In this document: one piece after another, positions 11,456 through 22,409 of the stretch | Position numbering within the stretch: position 1 is the stretch's first letter | Layout: every line of letters begins with the position of its first letter | From: Tetracladium setigerum | Taxonomy: Eukaryota; Ascomycota; Leotiomycetes; Helotiales | Direction of reading: 5' to 3' | Assembly: GCA_031472005.1 (NCBI GenBank) | Contig: PZJY01000002.1 | Span: 3,658,001 to 3,722,000, forward strand | DNA: 64,000 nt | Translations under genes and position numbers: made by a program | Notes under the pieces: model-generated | What the model was told of the DNA's origin: nothing | What the model saw: the letters and a program-made list of their open reading frames with translations, nothing else | The model's database searches: none

Positions 11456-13440
11456 ATGGCTGCTGCATCGTCACGATTGTTGATGAAGGCTTCGGCCTCA
11501 TCGACCAGCAATTTCACGCGCCGATCGCTCTCTGCGCAATCAGCCCTGTTTGCTGCAAGACCGACCTCCCGGATCTCCCAGAATCTGCTGCAACAATCCT
11601 TCCGTCGCACATACGCAGACGCTGCACCTATTGTGGTGAAGAAGCCCAAGAAGTTTGGCTTCTTGACTGCCATCTGGCGACTCACATACATCTCTGCCAT
11701 CGCAGGAACTGCTTATCTTGCCTACGGCGTCTACGAGCTAAGGCATCCGGATGATCAATTCGAGCCCGATCCAACGAAGAAGAACCTCGTTATTCTTGGT
11801 AACAAACCCAATTGACTTCCTAGTGAGCCCTTCTAACCTTCTGCGTAGGTACGGGATGGGGTGCTGTCTCCCTCCTCAAGAAACTCGACACCGAAAATTA
11901 CAACGTCATCGTCATCTCTCCTCGAAACTATTTCCTCTTCACACCCCTTCTCCCATCATGCACCACTGGTACCATCGAACATCGTTCCATCATGGAGCCC
12001 ATCCGAAGCGTGTTGAGACATAAGAAGGCCGCCGTGAAGTTCTATGAAGCCGAGGCGACCAAGATTGATCCAGACAACAAGTTGGTGTATATCGATGATA
12101 ACTCTGACATCAAAGGTTCCACCAGCAAGACCCAGGTCCCTTATGATATGCTTGTCGTGAGTGTCGGCGCCGAGAATGCTACATTCGGAGTTCCGGGTGT
12201 CAGGGAGCATTCGTGCTTCTTGAAGGAGATTGGTGATGCCCAACAAATCCGAAAGAAGATTATGGATTGCGTCGAGACGGCAACCTTCAAGGGTCAATCA
12301 CCCGAAGAGATCGAACGTCTTCTCCATATGGTCGTTGTTGGTGGTGGTCCAACTGGTGTTGAGTTTGCTGGTGAACTCCAAGATTTCATCGACCAGGATA
12401 TCAAGAAGTGGATTCCAGAAATCGGCGACAAGTTCAAGGTGACTTTGATCGAGGCGCTCCCTAACGTGCTTCCTATGTTCTCGAAGCAATTGATCGATTA
12501 TACCGAGTCAACCTTCAAGGAGGAGAAGATCAACATTATGACCAAGACCGCTGTGAAGAAAGTAACAAGCACCACAGTTGAGGCAGAGGCTACTGGCCCT
12601 GACGGAAAGAAGACAATGCAGATTATGCCCTATGGTCTCTTGGTTTGGGCAACAGGAAATGCCCTCCGGCCACTTGTCAAGGATCTCATGTCGCAAATCC
12701 CAGCACAAAAGGACTCTCGCAGAGGTCTCGCAGTTAACGAGTACCTCGTCGTACAAGGAACAAAGGATATCTGGGCTACAGGAGATTGTGCCGTCGGTAA
12801 GTGATAGAAACTAATCTCGAGATCCAGCAAGGACTCGCACTAACGTGTCTCAAGCTGGGTACGCCCCAACCGCGCAAGTAGCAGCTCAAGAAGGTGCTTT
12901 CCTCGCACGCCTCTTTAACACCATGGCCAAGACTGAAAGCATTGAAACGCAATTGAATGAACTCAGCTCGTCCCTTAACATCAAGCCCGGAAACTCAGCA
13001 GAAATCGCAAAAGACATTGAGAAACACGAGAAGCAATTGAGGAGAATCAGGGATATCAAGCCCTTCCACTACACTCACCAAGGCTCAATGGCATACATTG
13101 GTAGCGAGAGAGCAGTGGCAGATGTGAGCTGGATGAATGGCAACTTTGCCTCTGGTGGTTCATTGACATAGTAAGTCAATCCTAATGAGATGTTAACGAC
13201 GAGATGAGGTTGTGCGTTGGAGACTTACAGTACTGACTGTTGATTGTAGTATCTTCTGGAGATCCGCATACCTGTCCATGTGCTTTAGCAGTGAGTTTTC
13301 CATTCTCTCCCTCTCCTCCTCTTGATTTGAAACTCGACTTCGGTTTCTAACGTGTCAACTCGACAGCCCGAAACCGCGTCCTCGTCTGCGTCGACTGGTT
13401 GAAATCCAAAGCCTTCGGCCGTGACGTCTCCCGAGAATAA
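11456..13440 (+). CDS. NDE1: Alternative (type II) NADH:ubiquinone oxidoreductase, mitochondrial
   Basis: Exons 11456-11798, 11849-12796, 12855-13170, 13250-13290 and 13367-13440 give 573 aa, the usual length. The N-terminus is a presequence rich in Ser, Arg and Ala, ending near RRTYADA, followed by one membrane-anchor-like segment (LTYISAIAGTAYLAYGV). Two dinucleotide folds are clear: GTGWGA for FAD and VVVGGGPTGVEFAGEL for NADH. WATGNALRP and WATGDCAV follow, and the C-terminus (FWRSAYLSMCFS, FGRDVSRE) is the amphipathic membrane foot of the family. The enzyme oxidises NADH and reduces ubiquinone without pumping protons, on a face of the inner membrane. There is no EF-hand insert, unlike the calcium-dependent form. 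The external (NDE) assignment rather than internal (NDI) is by resemblance only. Confidence 0.93.
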
Positions 13441-15721
13441 AAAATCCAAACGCAGGCAGCCTCAACGAACGTAAACCAAACAACAAAACGTACACAACAA
13501 ACACACAACACACAAAACATATGGATGATATATAATGGAGTTTGAATTTTCTGGAAACGTATAGATCAGGCAGGAAAGGGAACCTTTTTGTGTGGCCGGG
13601 GAAAAAAATCCTCTTTTTTTCTTCGTGTAATACTGTAGCTAGCTTGCTTGCCTTGCTCCTTGCTTTTTGTTCGGTTTGTTCATCTTTTTTTCCTTTTATA
13701 ATAACGACGAAGTGGGAAATAGACGGAAGGGGGGAAGGTGGTAGGTTGGTTATGTAAATATGGAAATAGTAGCGAAAGGGAGTGAGAGAGAGAAGTATGA
13801 GAGGAATTTGAGGAATCAAATCATGAAAGTTTTCCAAAGGTGACATGATATGTTTTTTGTGGCCTTTTCTTTCATTTCTTTCCTACTTCTCTTTTCCGTG
13901 GCTCGGTAGACATCGGCTGATTGCGAAGGCTTCCGGAAAAACATCGCGGAAGATCTTGGAGCGAGATTGTCCAATGTTGCCAAGGTGAGTGAGGGTGGGT
14001 GTGTGTTTTTTGGTCACCTGATATTTCTTTTTTTCTGTCTCTTTTACAATCATGGCAAGGAAATTTTTAGGATGGAATGAATGGGCATATCAAATATGTC
14101 TGTTCATTATTTCTGACAGAATTGTAGGTAATTTTTCCAGTCACTCCCATCTCGATATCTCCACATTTTCCTCTTACCATCTATTCTCTCTTGTGTATCC
14201 CCATCTCCTCGAAATCACGAGGTAGTGTGACCAGCCGCCCCCAGTGACCAGCCCCAGCTTACCAAAGTATTCCGTGGATAACAAAACAACTCGATTACTA
14301 TTGGTCGTGCGGCACATCCCTAAGGGTATCCAAATTACCCCTCACCAAGAGTCTGGGTTTGGAGGGAGGTTTTTTTGTTGCACGTCGCATTTAAAAGGGC
14401 GATTTCGAGGGCGGACGGAGGGCGGGGTTGTGGTTGGGAAGGGCTGAGGGTGGGGGGGATGACTTAGGTGATTGGAGTGATTGGTGAGGATTAGTGAGGA
14501 TTGGTGAGAACTTGTGAGAGTTTTTTAGTGAAAGGGCGGATGGGTAGGAAAGAGGGCGTGGATAGGGAAAAGAGGGCGTGGCTAAGGAAAAAAGGGCGTG
14601 GTGAGGGTTGTTGTTGAAAGGGCGGGCATGAGAGGCAAACAAAAAGGTAGGTAGGTGGAGAGGGCGAAAAAAGGGCGTGAGATACAGAATGAAGAAAAAA
14701 GGGCGGACAGAGGGTACACAGGGCGTGAAGATGAATGACATTGTGCCACTCACTCACTGGGTAGGTACTTATTGTTGGAAGATTTATGGGATAGCTTAAC
14801 GTAAAATGAAGTAAGAATAGGTGGATCGGATATTTATTAGAATTTATAATCCTCTTTGATTCTTGATCTGATGTTGTGTGCTGCTTGAAGTTTTGATTTT
14901 TCTGGTTTCGCTTGTTTGATAGAGTGTTTTTCGGTATTGACCAGGTATTGAGAACCTTGGGATTGAAATAGGAATTATGGGATGGAATAGAGGGGGAGGA
15001 GTTATCATCTGGTCTAGTAGGCTTGAAAATCATATTTGATGATCTTGGGTAGGGCGGATAAAGCTTGAGATTCTGTTTTTGTGTCCTCGCAATATACAGT
15101 ATATTAGTCTGTCTCGCACATTTGTGTTCTACTATATCCTAGTTCAATCAACCAGCGCCATTCATTCCCTTCAAATGCCAAACTATTAGAAAGGTGGTTT
15201 CAATTTGTGTTAATATCTCCGTGAAAATAACTGCTTGTTGGACTTAGAGACAGTCAGTCCTTCCTCCAAAGACAAAGGAAAGATTGAAAATGGAGTCTGG
15301 ATAGGGTGCCCAATCCAAAACCATCCTCGTGGCTGTACAGTAACACTCACAAGCACAACGAATGAAGATGAAAAGATACTGTAGATGCAATCATTTCACG
15401 GCTTCATTCCGAGGGAATAGGCACGAGTGACATCTGAAGGAAGCTGATACACGTGACTACGCGTATACTGCCTAAAATCAGCACGACCTTGACCTCTGCA
15501 TTCAACTTGAAGTAACTTATGTACCTCCACTATAGATGATTCCTCGGCAGAGTATTCTTATTCCACAGTTTCAATCTTTAAGAAAATCTATAAAGCTGAA
15601 ATACACAACCCAATACATCCGCATCCTGTCCCACGCTCTCACACGTCCCCAAATACCCTCCACCTTCCACCATCACGTCCATCTCCACCCCACCCACATC
15701 ACCTCTCACTCTACCTCCACA
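13441..15721. other. Long intergenic region with GGGCG-rich repeat cluster
   Basis: About 2.3 kb. The first 450 bp are the AT-rich 3' flank of the NADH dehydrogenase gene. The repeat cluster at 14394-14727 is listed separately. The rest shows no coding frame with family features; the minus-strand frames there are composition artefacts of the G-rich repeat. Confidence 0.5.
14394..14727. repeat. Degenerate GGGCG(T/G)-box cluster
   Basis: About a dozen copies of GGGCG occur in ~335 bp, many as AAAAGGGCGTG or AGAGGGCGTGG, always on the plus strand. Between about 14468 and 14515 there is also a short tandem series of ATTGGTGAGGATTAGTGAGG type. Spacing is irregular (17-40 bp), so this is a degenerate minisatellite or a cluster of binding sites rather than a clean tandem array. 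Confidence 0.6.
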
Positions 15722-16614
15722 ATGTCAAAACTCACACCCAAATCCAAATCCAAAGACGACGCCTTCCCAACCCACACCTTCCCCACCGCCACCGCATTCA
15801 CGACCTTCCTCTCCACGCACTCCACCACCCTCCCAGGACTCTATCTCAAACTCGCCAAAAAAGCATCCGGCATCCCCTCCATCACGGCCTCAGAAGCAAT
15901 CGAATGCGCCCTCTGCTACGGCTGGATCGACGGTCGCGCCAACAGCGTGGACGAGAATTACTGGACCGTGCGGTACACGCCTCGGCGCAAGAAGAGTATT
16001 TGGTCGAAGAAGAATGTTGAGACTGTGGGTAGGTTGGTGGAGGAGGGGAGGATGACGGAGGAGGGGTTGAGGGTTGTGGAGGAAGCGAGGGCCGATGGGA
16101 GGTGGGAGAGGGCGTATGGGGGGAGGGGGGATTTGGAGGTTCCCGAGGATTTGGGTGTGTTGTTGGAGGGGGATGAGATTGCGAGGGAGGCGTGGGAGGG
16201 GTTGGCGGGGAAGGAGAAGTGGGAGGTTTTGTTCAAGTTAAAGAATATTAGTGTGAAGGGGAGGGAGAGGCGTTTGAATGGGATTTTAGAGATTTTAAGG
16301 AGGGGGAGGTGGGGGAGGGTGAGAAAGCTGTGAAGCCTGAGAAGGGGAAGAAGGTGGAGGTGAAGAAGGGGAGAGAGGTGAAGGGTGAGAAACCGAATGG
16401 TGTGGTAAAGAGGGCTGTGGTGAAGAAGACTACTGTGAAGAAACAAGTTGTGTCGAAAGAGGAGCCTGAGAGTATGGTTTCTGTGAAGAAGGAAGAAATG
16501 GCACCGTCGAGACGGAGGGCCTACGACGCCGGACTTGAAGATCACCCAATTTGGAAATCAACTTCAAATGATTTTCTATTCTCATTCGGGTTTAAATTAA
16601 GGCCAAATGGCTAA
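15722..16614 (+). CDS. YdeI/OmpD-associated (OmdA) family protein with Lys-rich tail
   Basis: The first ~200 residues match the YdeI/OmdA family, best known from bacteria and also found in fungi: SGIPSITASEAIECALCYGW, then IDGRANSVDENYW, RYTPRRKKSIWSKKNVE, and helical segments with WEVLFKLKNI. The biochemical role is unknown. ATG 15722 is chosen because the upstream in-frame part is repetitive His/Pro sequence without family character. The frame as written stops at 16333. One extra G in the run 16302-16306 would give the expected LRRGE ending and add a ~100-residue Lys/Glu/Val-rich tail to 16614, for 297 aa in all. The tail resembles disordered histone-H1-like extensions. No intron is needed. 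I give the longer extent. Confidence 0.75.
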
Positions 16615-18824
16615 AAAAGAATTGGTTCCTTCGCTTTCGGACAGGACGAGATGGTATCTCATCGCCAGGCCCAATGATCAAAAGTCAACAAAAGCGGCTT
16701 CCTCGATGAAATATGTTCATCCAAGGTAGTTTTGAAGATGAAAGGCGGCCCCGTGTCAGGAAGGTACGAGCCGTCATTGAAATTGGAGCATTTAAGCATA
16801 TTAATTTACCGGATGCGTACCTATTTTAGTTGCGTTTCCAGGCGGTCTAGAGATACATGATGAAGGCGTTTTGTTAGCCTTGGCCCTTGTCCTTTCAATC
16901 TCTTTACCTCCTAGTTTTGCATAATCCTTACTTTTACGGCAGATACCCGACTCAGAGCGATGGGCTCTTTTTTAATTCGAGGAATAGAGATTCATTGATT
17001 TTAAGAACTATTCCTCAGTCTTTGCGGGTGAGCTTATTAGCAGATCATCATTAATGATTTTCAACATCGTATTCTTCAGTCTCTGCCGTTAACGTAGATG
17101 GGCAATGAGCCCTCACCGCAAACGATGGCAAAGCTAGCAAACTCCCTAAGCCATTCACTAAACCTGCTGTATCTCTAGTACAGCTGTATGCTGTTCCGAT
17201 TCAGGTAGATAGTAGTGTAAGATTATCTTCGTTGTTGTCGAATAGCTGCTTGTTGTCGTATTGTCGTTCGTCACCAAACCCTTCCTTTATCCTACTTCAT
17301 GTATACCATTTTAAATTTTCGCCGTCAAAAAACACAGCTTTTCGATTCAAAATTTCACTTACATCTCTTAATTGGAGAAGAAGAGAAAAACGCACCTCTC
17401 TCTCCTGCAACCAAGCCAAGAAAACAAGTACACGCTGACGTCCGCCATCTTTGCTGCATGCAAACGCCACTCTGGCTTGAACACATGGTGCAGGAAACCC
17501 TTCAGATCGCGAGAGTGGTTCAACATTGGTGTGGCGGTGAGAAAGTGAATGGCCCTCTTGCTCAGTTGAAATACGGACTCTCCAAAAAGAGTGTCTGGGT
17601 TTCTGCAGCTGTGGGCCACAACTACCACGACCCTCTCCCCATCTGAAATTTCTCCACAGCTAGTAATGTTGATATAAAATATCCCTTGTGCTTGAAAATG
17701 TGAAGAAAGGAAGAGGAAATCTTGCTAAAATACTCCCAGTGGAAGGTGTGAGGTGTGAGCGAGCAATGAAATGGAGCTGAGCTGAGTAGTCTGAGCTTCA
17801 GCAAGTTCTCACCTTCTCCTCTTTGTCTTCTCCCAAAAAGTATCATGAACGACGTATGGCAAGGTCAAGTTCAGAACGTTTCTGCTTCCATTCTCATTAC
17901 CAACCTTCCTTTTACCCCGTTTACTTTTCATTTTCAGCTTTGGTTTGACTAAATTCAAGATGAAACTCACAGGTTGAAATAGGTCTTGCCTGTGAGGACT
18001 TCTCAAAAGTTGGGGTTCCTAATATATAAAAGACAGAATACTGTCATTTTCTCAATCTCACTTTAACGCGCACCGCTGCTGAAAGCCTCACCCCGCTGTC
18101 GAATCTTTCAACATAACCACCAAACATACCGTGAGCAAAAGAAATTTCAAAAGAGTTATGATCTTCACGATCCATTCAGTTGGAATTGAATAGACTCAAG
18201 AACAGTATCTAACTCTGATGTTTGTGGTTGTTCTGGAGGTAAAGAAGAGGCTATGATTCATGCCATGGTTTAAAATCTTCATCCCCTAGCTTTCATATAT
18301 CGACTGCCGAAATCAGACTTCTTGTGTTGGCAAATCGCGAATTTAGTGGATGAGAGGAGACGGGTGGAATTGGGAAAAGTAGGGGGTTATATAGTGATGC
18401 TACTCGTATCATTAAGATGAAGAGGGGGGAAGGAAAGGGAAGGAAACTCAGGTTGGAAGGGATTTGTGTTCAAGCGAGGTTGGTTCCCCGCCCAGAAATT
18501 GAAGTCACAACTCTTCTCCTTCACCACAACCAAAAAACAATTGCATTCGTATCTGAAGATCACTTTTTATAAAACATATTTCAAATGAGAATATAGACAA
18601 GTAACAATCTAGGTATTTTGATATTATCCTAACGTACTCCATAATGCAACCAATCCAGCTTAAGTTGACCAACCGACGGGGGTGAACTCCAGCTTCCAAT
18701 TTGCATCCCATCCCATTGCAATCAATTCATTCCAGTTTTCATTCATTGCAGTTTCATTCCATTGCATGCCAAGCGACAGCAAGACAGTTTCCAAAAAGTC
18801 CAAGCTCCCTCAAAAAACAAAGAA
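16615..18824. other. Intergenic region with a SNF2 relic
   Basis: About 2.2 kb between convergent genes. Besides the relic at 17421-17640 (listed separately) no frame has family features. AT-rich stretches and G-rich AGGGGGGAAGG-type tracts (18420-18450) occur. Confidence 0.5.
17421..17640 (-). pseudogene. Relic of a SNF2-family ATPase (motifs II-III region)
   Basis: On the minus strand one frame reads RVVVVVAHSCRNPDTLFGES, then KRAIHFLTATPMLNHSRDLK and a GFLHHVFKPEW segment. This is the order seen in SNF2 helicases: DEAH box and RNP, then TATPxxN (motif III), then the following helix. The DE of the DEAH box is missing. No P-loop or C-terminal helicase half could be found on either side, and stops close the frame. 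I read it as a fragment left by a decayed gene. It could instead be one exon of an unannotated gene, but I found no partners. Confidence 0.45.
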
Positions 18825-19978
18825 TCACTTGTGGAAAGCCTTGACCTTCTCAATCTCATCGTAACTACCCATGAAGATACCTGATCTGTCGTGGATTGAT
18901 TCGGGGATAACTTCCATCAGTCTGTTCATCTTGCTGTCTAATGCTTGTCCACCAGCTGTTGATATGTTAGTGTGATACCTTTTTTTTTGGGTGGGTGGAA
19001 TGGGGGATCTTACCATTTTCAAAAACCATAGCCATAGGAGCACACTCATACAAAATTCGCAGTTTACCCTTTGGCGACTTCTTATCCGCAGGATAGGCAA
19101 AGATACCACCATAGAGCAACGTTCGGTAAGCATCAGCAACCATACTACCAATATATCTCGCCGAGTAAGGCTTTCCACCTTCCTTGGGGTATTTAAGCGA
19201 GTTAAAGTAGTTCAAAACCGGCTCTTCCCAGTATACGGAGTTTCCTTCGTTGACCGAGTAGATGGATCTGCTTTTTGGGATACGCATATCTGGGTGAGTG
19301 AGGATGAACTCTCCGAGTGAATTGTCCATGGTGAAACCATTCACGCTGCCGCCCTTCATGGTGATGACCAGCTGTGCAGAAGCACCGTACATGGTGAAGC
19401 CCGCAGCGATCAATTCGGTTCCCGGCCTCAGCAGATCCTCTTTTGTGCCCTTTGATCCCTCAGCTAGCTTGTGAATGCCGAAGATGGTGCCGACTGAGAC
19501 TCCAGCGTCGAGATTGGAGGAGCCGTCAATAGGGTCGCATGCTACGGCGTATCTGGCGCCCTGGTGCTCAGGGAAGTAGATGGCTTCGTCTTCTTCTTCG
19601 GAGACGAGAACGGCGCATTTGCCGGAGGATCGCATGGCGGCGATGAAAACGTCATTGCCGATTACGTCGAGTTTCTTTTGGTCGTCTCCAGTGAGGTTGC
19701 TGGAGCCTGCGAGGCCGGTGAGGTTGATAAGCGTGGCTCGTCGGATGTAGTAGGCTATCGATTTGAAGGAGAACTGGAGGGCATGGCAAAGGAGTCTGGG
19801 GGAAGGTTGTGTTAGTGGGGTTAAGGGTGGAGGAGTGAAAGGAGGAGTGAGATTGAACGCACGTGAAATCTCCCGTTGCCTCCTTGTGTTTGGTTTGCTC
19901 TTCTGTGAGGAATCTGGTAAGTGTGACGATGTCGGTTTTGATTTCAGCATCTTGTGCTGCTACGCCGTTGGTCGCCAT
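18825..19978 (-). CDS. FBP1: Fructose-1,6-bisphosphatase
   Basis: Exons 19978-19863, 19795-19014 and 18955-18825 give 342 aa with matching phases. Catalytic features are complete: SEEEDEAIYF, the metal-binding DPIDGSSNLDAGVSVGTIFG, and the C-terminal GKLRILYECAPMAMVFENG joined over the last intron to AGGQALD. The enzyme hydrolyses fructose-1,6-bisphosphate to fructose-6-phosphate, the committed step of gluconeogenesis, in the cytosol. The N-terminal helix (residues 1-40) holds the usual AMP-site region. In fungi the gene is normally repressed by glucose; I did not identify a specific repressor site. Transcribed divergently from the snoRNA host unit. Confidence 0.96.
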
Positions 19979-20924
19979 TGTGAGGTATTGTATTGGGAGA
20001 GGGAAGTGTGGTGGGTAGTGGAAGGGCTGGAGTTGGAAACAGAAAGAGAGGAAGACGGAAAGATAGAGGGGAACAAAGAGGAATTGAACAGGATTCCAAT
20101 CAAGATTTGTATTTGTACTTCGTCAACTCTAACCTCGGGTTGTTGCGGAGTAGCGGCGGGACGTGAATGTGTAAGGTACAGTAATTGAAGCTGATTGAAG
20201 TGGGCTGGAGGGGCAGAACCTGCGAGGTTGATGTCGATCTAGAAATGGATGGAGATGAGAGAGAGAGAAACGGAGAAAGGGAGAAAATAGAGGAGACTGA
20301 CACTCGTCAGATCTATGGGGAGTTGACTCTCCTTTTATATGCTTTGCTTGAAGCAGCTGAAGTTGTTGTTGTTGAAGCAGTTGGAGCTGGAGCTAATAGA
20401 CTTCGGCACAGTTCTGGCTGGGCCTTCTGACCGTTCTCGTGGAATCGCGTGAAAGATGATGCGCCTGGCAAGTCCATTCTCGTAGGGTCCCCGCGTTGCC
20501 TCGGAGGAAGCCCCGCGATTGAAGGAACCATGATTTTCCGTGGCTGGCCGCTGGGATACTTGGACTGTACCAGTAGCTATTGGAGAGTTATTAATCTTAG
20601 ACGTTGAACGATATCGGAGGATGTCGGATAACTGGCACAGAGATACAGTAGAGAGAGTATAACAACGTTGCACAGCCGTTCCCATGCGGCGGCGTTCTTT
20701 CCATTATCATTTTGTTTTCTTCTTGAACGACGTTATCCGAAGCCCGTCGGATCTTATTATGCCAAGAGCTCGGCAAAGAAGCCGGGAGATGATCACGTGC
20801 GCATCTCAAGTGATGCCTGAGCGCCTTGAACTTCTAGCGCCGCACTAGCCTCAAGGGAGCTTAGCTCAGCCAGAGCTTTCCACTTCAAAAAAGAGATTTT
20901 GAAGCTTCAACTTTCCTCTCACCA
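19979..20924. promoter_or_regulatory. Divergent promoter, FBP1 / snoRNA host transcript
   Basis: About 0.95 kb between the FBP1 start and the first exon of the snoRNA host. It contains a GTTGTTGTTG-type repeat at 20360-20380 and a pyrimidine-rich stretch just before the host exon (CTTTCCTCTCACCACTTCAAC). No frame of interest was found. Confidence 0.5.
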
Positions 20925-21042
20925 CTTCAACACAACAATCCAACACCACAACTGTCTGCGCAGATCTGCATCTTCCGTGCATCTGCAGCAGGCATTCAAT
21001 CGCAATGGTAAGCTACACTTTCTTGCTCTCCTTCCCAATCTC

Positions 21043-21129
21043 TCGAGGTGATGACACATATACAACCGCAAACTAGAGTCTTTGACCCCAAGGGGAATGA
21101 AACTTTGTTAACACGTCAGTCTGATCAAT
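21043..21129 (+). ncRNA. Box C/D snoRNA 1 (intron 1)
   Basis: C box GTGATGA at 21048-21054 and D box CTGA at 21121-21124. The inner stretch CAAACTAGAGTC is the perfect reverse complement of the conserved 25S rRNA sequence GACTCTAGTTTG, as I recall it for yeast, and is followed by a degenerate D' element. This is the region served by snR13/snR75-type guides in yeast. A terminal stem is weak. Ends are approximate. Confidence 0.75.
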
Positions 21130-21313
21130 GGTCTATGGATCGAAGCTTCTGCTACTCGCATACTTGAGCACGAATATCTGCTAACATGCGCGCAGTGATT
21201 TAGATGTTTATCTTTTACGACGCGAGGTAGTGCCCCGCCTTCTGGGGGCAGACGGACCTTCAAATGGTAAGCATCGATCTCCAATACAACCCATATCTTC
21301 TGTTTCCTCCAAA

Positions 21314-21404
21314 GTAGCGATGATGTCTTTGTGTGCTTTGCACGCTGGAAATTACCGACTGAGACCTAGGTCATTGAAGTCAACTAAGGCTAATGCTGAG
21401 CTAC
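21314..21404 (+). ncRNA. Box C/D snoRNA 2 (intron 2)
   Basis: C box ATGATGT at 21320-21326, D' box CTGA at 21359-21362 and D box CTGA at 21396-21399. The flanks GTAGC (21314-21318) and GCTAC (21400-21404) form a perfect 5-bp terminal stem. The sequence before D' (GCTGGAAATTACCG) pairs with the 18S stretch CGGTAATTCCAGC except for one extra A. 91 nt, a normal length. Confidence 0.85.
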
Positions 21405-21561
21405 TATTTTCAAAAACAATTTCTTGTTGAATGCCTATCTACCTACCGTCTCTGCAGAGATGCTAACAAGTTTTTCACTCAGGGATCCTCATTTGCACGA
21501 GCAGCAGTGCCTCCGTTTCAAAGGTACACTTCAACCCACCTCGATCCATACCCCTCCACAA

Positions 21562-21672
21562 CTTCATATGATGAATTGGCACTGGGCTCCGACAGTTCTC
21601 CAAAGGAGACTGGCTTGTGATTGGAGATGCCTCTTTGCGGCAGGCCTAGAAAACCTCGCCCACTGATAATTG
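21562..21672 (+). ncRNA. Box C/D snoRNA 3 (intron 3)
   Basis: Perfect C box ATGATGA at 21568-21574 and D box CTGA at 21663-21666, with ACAA/TTGT flanks that can pair. A GTGATTGG element near 21613 may be C'. No rRNA target was recognised by eye. Ends are approximate. Confidence 0.7.
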
Positions 21673-21808
21673 TTCTCATTGCACATGTTGTTCTTGAAAA
21701 TGGCTTCGACTTCGAAGGCTAACATTGGAACTCAGTTGTTCCAACTTTGAACCTTGGCATGGCTTCATTTGATTGGTATGTTAACTTTACTTCTACGCAC
21801 CCCTTCCT

Positions 21809-21903
21809 CTAAAATGATGAGCAATTTAGATGACGAGTCTGACCGGGTAAAACCGAATGAAGACACGATCAAATTTAATAACCATTCATGCCAACTGATT
21901 CCC
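21809..21903 (+). ncRNA. Box C/D snoRNA 4 (intron 4), double 25S guide
   Basis: C box ATGATGA at 21814-21820, D' CTGA at 21839-21842, C'-like AATGAAG near 21856 and D CTGA at 21895-21898. Before D' lies TTAGATGACGAG, the reverse complement of 25S CTCGTCATCTAA. Before D lies CCATTCATGC, the reverse complement of 25S GCATGAATGG. The two targets are close neighbours in the same conserved 25S segment (yeast sequence recalled), which strongly supports a true guide RNA. Confidence 0.85.
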
Positions 21904-22068
21904 TTTCTCTCAAGACTTCTTCAATAGACGCATTGTTAGATGGCATGTGCTAACTTTGCTCCCAGACTTCAATTATGATGATATCAACAAGCTCCTTGCT
22001 TCAGTCGTCCACGGATGTTGTCACTGGTAAGAACATCTCTCATTCAAATTCTTTCTTCTAGATCTCAG

Positions 22069-22149
22069 GCATAATGATGATCTTGACCGACAAATGACAA
22101 GCATATGTCCAAGCTTCGGCATTGACGAGTCTGTCTTAACTGAATATGC
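22069..22149 (+). ncRNA. Box C/D snoRNA 5 (intron 5)
   Basis: C box ATGATGA at 22074-22080 and D box CTGA at 22140-22143. The flanks GCATA (22069-22073) and TATGC (22145-22149) form a 5-bp terminal stem. 81 nt. No rRNA target was recognised by eye. Confidence 0.8.
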
Positions 22150-22317
22150 TTCGAACATTGCACTATCTCTTGTTATGTTCTCGTGGAGCTTAACTAACTC
22201 CATATTCAGTCAGTGCAGTTGACCACGTCCTCGGATTCGATCTAGCCAGCTCCGATATGCTGGCTCTTCCATACTTGGTAAGCTTCTACTCTTCCTGTTC
22301 ACTCCTTCGCACTCCCC

Positions 22318-22409
22318 TTTACATGATGATTTATATCACGACGGTCAACATAGCCACACGTTGGACTTTGATGAAATCGCCTTTGACAAGGCTGTAGATC
22401 TGACTTCTT
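22318..22409 (+). ncRNA. Box C/D snoRNA 6 (intron 6)
   Basis: C box ATGATGA at 22323-22329, a strong C' (TTGATGAA near 22368) and D box CTGA at 22400-22403, 68 nt before the acceptor at 22471. No clear terminal stem or rRNA target by eye, so this is the weakest of the six. Confidence 0.65.

Noticed and set aside
14491..15033. 180-aa minus-strand ORF
   Set aside because: Composition artefact of the G-rich repeat cluster read in antisense; low-complexity Ser/Pro/His.
20863..20885. GGGAGCTTAGCTCAG, like the 5' end of a tRNA
   Set aside because: No matching acceptor stem, anticodon arm or T arm follows.
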